From contig NC_133906.1 of assembly GCF_964199755.1 (NCBI RefSeq), forward strand, positions 19,591,419 to 19,655,418: a stretch of 64,000 nt of DNA, in the 5' to 3' direction. The notes beneath the pieces are model-generated. The model worked only from the letters and a program-made list of their open reading frames with translations. It did no database searches and was not told the DNA's origin. Below, piece by piece: positions 59,481 to 64,000 of this stretch (position 1 is the first letter of the stretch; every line of letters begins with the position of its first letter). Made by a program: the position numbers and the translations under genes. The stretch is from Larus michahellis (lineage: Eukaryota; Chordata; Aves; Charadriiformes; Laridae).

Positions 59481-60549
59481 TGAGTCTTTGGGAGCTTTTA
59501 GGGCACCTGCACAAGCTGCCACCGCTTGAATTAATCGAGCTGTGTGGAGCAGCTGCTCATTGGTGCCTCCCTGCACATTAGGCACGAGGCAGAAAGATGT
59601 ATGTCCCCAGCCAACTCTGGCACAAGGTGCTGGTGGCAGAGAAACACGGACTCCCAGGACTCACAGCACGTCGCCAGCACGCTTCGTTTCTCCGTGGGAA
59701 TGGCACATTCCCGGCTGGGCTGCTGCAGGCGGTCGGGACCTGGGAGGGATGCAGGACATCTGAAGCACGGAGAGCTTAGGGCATTTTGAAGAAGGATGCT
59801 GGAGCCTCTATACCTCATTCCTCTTTGTAGAAGTGTCTGAAATAATTTTGCTGAAATTTCTGATGGCAGAGGGGTGGCACAGAGGGTAAATATCTAACGA
59901 AGAAAATATTAGCCTCGATGGTCAACTTGGGCCATGTTTTCACGAGCACCTGGAAACTGAAATGACTTAGGGGGCATGTTAAGCAACCTCGGGCTAATAT
60001 ATCTACAGCAAAATACAGAAGGTGGGGAACTCTGGTCTAGAGGAGGTATTGCTTTCTACAGCCAATGTCATCAATAACTAGGAAATGGGGGTCTTTTCAG
60101 AATTTTTCTTGAGCAGTAAAGGTTATTTGTTGGCTTTGGGAAAGCCCTACAAAAACTGTGGCTTTTGAATGAAAAACTTGTGATGATAAAAACAGTTAGC
60201 ATCATTAGACACCCTCCCACCAATCCATGTATTAAAAACATGCAAAAGAAACTGCATAGCAGGCTTCGGATTTTTAATTGTGGGGTATTGAATCTCGTTT
60301 AAGTCTAACTTCCTAATGCCAGGAAAATCCATGCGGCGCACTCTCGACACAAACACGTTTGCCGCAACCACTTCCCAGCGGGCAGGAGATGGGTGGAAGC
60401 GGCGAGGGGTCAGCTGTTCGGCAGAGCTGGTGGGAGCCGGTTTCTAGCCCAGGCGTGGGGTGGGCGCCCTGGGCAGCACGGTGCCTTCGGCTGGGCTCAA
60501 CACCAAACCGCCGAGCCCGAGCCCCTGGGCCATGGAGTCCTGCTAAGGG

Positions 60550-60700
60550 AAAGCACTTTTTAATGGGGATGTAATGGAACTCGTTAGCGTCTGCTGTTTT
60601 ATTACACAGGTCGAAAATTACTTATTAGCGTGAATGCATTCACTCTTCATGCTGATTGTTCATATGTTTTGCTAGAAGGGTCCAAGCGCATTTATCTCAC
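60550..60700. promoter_or_regulatory. AT-rich candidate conserved noncoding element
   Basis: Contains GCTGTTTTATTACACAGG, GAAAATTACTTATTAGCG and GTGAATGCATTCAC (an almost perfect palindrome). No coding frame. It lies 42 kb upstream of HAND1, a distance typical of distal enhancers. Confidence 0.33.
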
Positions 60701-63700
60701 AGCCAGGGAATACCTTCCACCTCTCCCGATCACACGGCTGCAGATAGAAAAAGCCCATGGGACTGTCCATGAGCCCTCGGAGTGTTCGCATCCTCTTGCC
60801 CCGGCAGCAGAAGCTGCTCTGGCTGTGTGTCGTGCTTCTGTGCATGGCCCCTCTCCCCAGAGCAGGGGCACGAGCTCGGGGGTCAAAAATCTGGAGCAAG
60901 GAGAGGTGAAACGCTGGGTTAAGGAAGGAGATGTTGCAGGAAGTCTCTCCAGCAGAAACCTGCAGGAATGGGCGCTTTCTTTTGGTTCTGAGCTAAAGTG
61001 GGTTGAAATGATGGTATTTGGAGAAGCAGAGCAAAAGCTTTGGGGTGTTACTTTTAAAATACTCGAGTCCTCTGTGATGGCCACGACGTGCCACCAATAG
61101 GCGGGAGGCACCTATGTGGCACTGGGCTTGGGAGGCACCTGCCATGGCAGGGTGACAGGGGCTCGCTGGCAGGGAAACTGTCAGGTTTTCTGAAATTAAA
61201 AATGCCCAGTTCGATCTTAGGGCTGTAGCCAGTGACCTGGAGACCCAGGAATGGCTCTGCGCCAGCGTGCCACCTTCTGACGTTTCTCTTCTAGGTGCCC
61301 TTTGAAAAGTATCTGCCCTGTGAATGCCAGAGGTAGCCCTGCAGTTTGGTCAGTTGCGCTGCCCTTGCAAGTCCCTCGGGAGCGGGACGATGACACCCCA
61401 TTGGGCTCACTGGAGGGTGGCACTGCAGGGCTGCGGCAGGAAAATTTGCCCAACCTTGAGCGCGTCATCCCTGTCAGCGTTCCTGCCTGGCAGGATTCAC
61501 GGAGCAGTAACGACTACAAAGATAAGTCAAAGCATATGACTCAGGATAGGAAGTTTGGGCTTTTCTTGGCAAAATCCCCTTTCTCTTGCAAAGCGTTAAA
61601 GGTGCCTGAGCCTTAATATTCTGCCACCTACGTGTAAAGCTTGGGCTTGCATCAACTCACCTCACCTGGGAACAGTGTGACCGGCACTGGCTGGCAGTGC
61701 GCGAGCTGGTCCGGAGGTGCTGGGGAAGGAGGAGAAGATTCCCTTTGGAAGCGCACCGCTGGTCCGAGCTGACCACGAGGGCAGCACAACCCGCAGATGC
61801 AGGGAACAGAGATGTCACCAAGAGTGTGCTGCAGCCACTGATGGGCATTCAGTCCTTGGGACCAGGCTAGAGCAAACGTAAAACCAGAAACACAGGTGAC
61901 AGTGATCCCCTGTCCCCAGCGCCTGTCCCCAGTCCCTCTGCTACTTGCTGATGTAGCTGCGGTCGTTTTAAGACCTGAATTGTCTGTCCGGGCTCAGCTC
62001 TGGTTTTCATGTTGCTGCTGGAGAGAATAAGGGGGGAAAAGATGTTACCTTTTTTTTTTTCCTCCCCTTTTTTTAATGTTAGTTATTTACAGCACAGCTC
62101 ACTCAGGAGAAAAATACTCCAGGTTGGGCCACACATACCCCAGGGGTATTGATACCTCCTTAAATGCCAGGCAGTTCAGAAACTGTTATCATAAAGGTGT
62201 TTGTTTAAAGTGCATTAGCTAAAAGGTGAAATGTGTCAGTAACTCTGTGTAGACCATCAGCCACCCAGCTGGCTTGGTAGTGTCCTGCCCGGGGCTTTGT
62301 GCGGACTGCGGGGGGAGGAAATTAATTGGGCTGAATTGGGCTGAAATGAATTGGGCTCAGAGTGCTCCCCTCGGGCCACAACATGGTGCTCGCATGAACA
62401 GAGACAAAATTAGGCAAGTGGAACCCAAGAAAGGGGCTGAGCTACCACCCAAACAGGACGGTGGTGCTAGGGGGTGTATCAGTCACCTCGGCTGCGTTGT
62501 GCTTGCCCCCACGCACACCCCTCGCTCCAGGCCCACAAAGGGAGGGTCAGGACCCCAGGTGAGGTCACCAGCCCGGCAGGAATGAAATTGGGAATATTCA
62601 GGGCCAGGAGAGACCCAGAGGTGCTCAAAGAGGTTAACGGCCACCATCAAAGCATCTTTAAACCTCCAGGCCAGAGTCAAAGTAGCCAGGCACCTGTGAT
62701 AAATACACGAGCCACATATTAAATAAATAAACTGTTGTACACAGAGCAAGGGAGGTGGGGAGCTCCTGCCCAAGTCACTGCTGGGTGGCTGCTGGTGCCA
62801 GTGGAGGAGTTTTCCTGGAGATTGCTTCCTCGGAGCCTGCCGGGCCGGCACGGGGCTGGGAGGCAGCACCCAGAGCTGCTCGGTGTGGCCAGGGCAGGCA
62901 CGGGGACACGTCTGGGGTGAAGGATGAGGCGGAGAAGCAGGCTTGAGGATGACGGTTAGGTGCTTTCATTGAATTTGGGGAAAGCAGAGCTAGATTGCTT
63001 CCTGGTGAATTGTGCCGCAGAAATGCAGTGACTTCTTGGCTACTTCTCAGCAAGTGCCTGGAGCCAAGGAGCAGAATATCCCAGTGCCGCAGATGCTGGG
63101 CAGAGCAGGAGAAGATGGGTCCAGCAGAGGTGAGGACACCGAGGGAGGAGTGGGGCACGTGGAGGTTGCTAGACACGGCCAGTGTGTTTGCACCATCTGG
63201 AGATGGTTCACACTCAGCTTCCCTTCACGCGAAGGACGGGTGTTTGAGAGCTGAGCAGCCAAGGAGATTTGTCCCCGTGGCTGATGCAGAAAGGTTGCAC
63301 GGACACTTCCCTTTCTCTCCCCCTGACCCATGCATTTATTTTCTAACATTTAAAACTCTGCCGAGGTTTGGCCTGGCTGGCCACCGAGCGAGTGCGGAGG
63401 GTGAGACTCCCCCAGCTCCCTCCTGCCTGTCAGCTCTGGAGCCAGTTTGGCTCTCAGCCACCGCGGGCTCCTTCCCGCTCACGTGGCAGGCAGAGCAGCG
63501 TCCCGAGGGGACCCAGCGGCAGGAACGCTGCGCCCCAGCTGGGGGACGGGACAGGGACCCCGCTGGGCTGCATGTCCCTGGCTGCACCCACCTTCCTCAG
63601 CCAGCGATGAGCTGCGCTCCCCACACAAGGACCCGCTTCTAGAGAGAGTAAAGGTGCCCAAACCTTGGTGTCCCACCAGGGAAGGTGGCTCAAACCCATG

Positions 63701-64000
63701 GGAGTTGTGTGGCCCCTGAGTGGTGTGAGGAGCACAGTGAACCCCCAGCAATCAGGGGATTGGAGTACGGTGTTATTGCACGTCAGGTGTCAGAGCATCC
63801 CCTTGGGACGTTCAGCCAGGCCAGCAGCTGGATCTTCTGCAGTTTTATATAAACTTCCTTTTGGAATTTTACCAGCCAGATTCTTAAATGTATTTGGGAT
63901 GTGGCACACGCCGGCAATCCCCGAGGCTGCGACACGTGGGGGTGCGCCCTGAGCCAAGAGGCTGGGTACCAAGGGATGCAGGGAGCAGGACGGTCTCAGT

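Larger units (their letters stand above)
52001..64000. other. Upstream HAND1 gene desert, part 4
   Basis: No supportable gene. A CR1 scrap lies at 52803-52860. AT-rich candidate elements are at about 56880-57070, 59270-59480, 60160-60350 and 60550-60700. Short A/T tracts occur at 53710-53735 and 62050-62085, and three tandem copies of AATTGGGCTG at about 62325-62355. Long minus-strand frame 58136-59068 is discussed under findings. The rest shows nothing. Confidence 0.5.

Noticed and set aside
60147..60371. 74-codon minus-strand frame in an AT-rich island
   Set aside because: Looks protein-like at first sight but has no continuation in any frame on either side and no known motif.

Overview
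This window looks like a bird chromosome. The evidence is a 3'-end CR1 LINE ending in the typical 8-bp terminal repeat, very GC-rich CpG-island sequence next to AT-rich noncoding islands, and two recognisable vertebrate genes whose proteins read as avian. The species cannot be fixed from sequence alone. The gene pair SAP30L > < HAND1 matches the order seen at human 5q33; in chicken the corresponding block is, as I recall, on chromosome 13.

Layout. Positions 1-976 are the last intron of SAP30L (+ strand). Its terminal coding exon is 977-1105, giving the last 42 residues of the Sin3-binding C-terminus, followed by a long 3' UTR that probably ends after the AATAAA at 6041. Inside that 3' UTR, on the opposite strand, lies a decayed coding-like segment (about 2491-3231) that I cannot name. 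6061-16019 is a noncoding spacer with several homopolymer tracts. HAND1 lies on the - strand: TATA box 18023-18030, A/C-rich leader, exon 1 CDS 17775-17269, intron 17268-16687, exon 2 CDS 16686-16585, and 3' UTR with poly(A) signals near 16039-16049. It encodes a complete 202-residue bHLH protein. A CpG island covers the gene and promoter (about 16080-18700).

18.7-64 kb, upstream of HAND1, holds no gene I can support. It is a gene desert with AT-rich islands that look like developmental enhancers (for example 21001-21200, 22160-22720, 36900-37180, 44880-45180, 60550-60700), plus microsatellites and minisatellites: a degenerate CA-type array at 18720-19215, a 17-bp repeat at 28435-28519, (CA)22 at 34560, a 316-bp minisatellite at 36375, 450 bp of GAAA/GGAA at 39090, 20 perfect TTGGGG units at 41743, and an 18/27/36-bp array at 49993. 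There are also three CR1 pieces and a striking 34-bp inverted repeat with a 3-nt loop at 39911-39981.

Biology. HAND1 is a developmental transcription factor (heart, extra-embryonic and lateral mesoderm), and such genes usually sit beside large regulatory deserts, which fits this window. SAP30L is a Sin3/HDAC corepressor subunit and is the convergent bystander neighbour. I see no operon, phage, CRISPR or prokaryotic system. Statements about conservation are from memory and base composition; no alignment was run.
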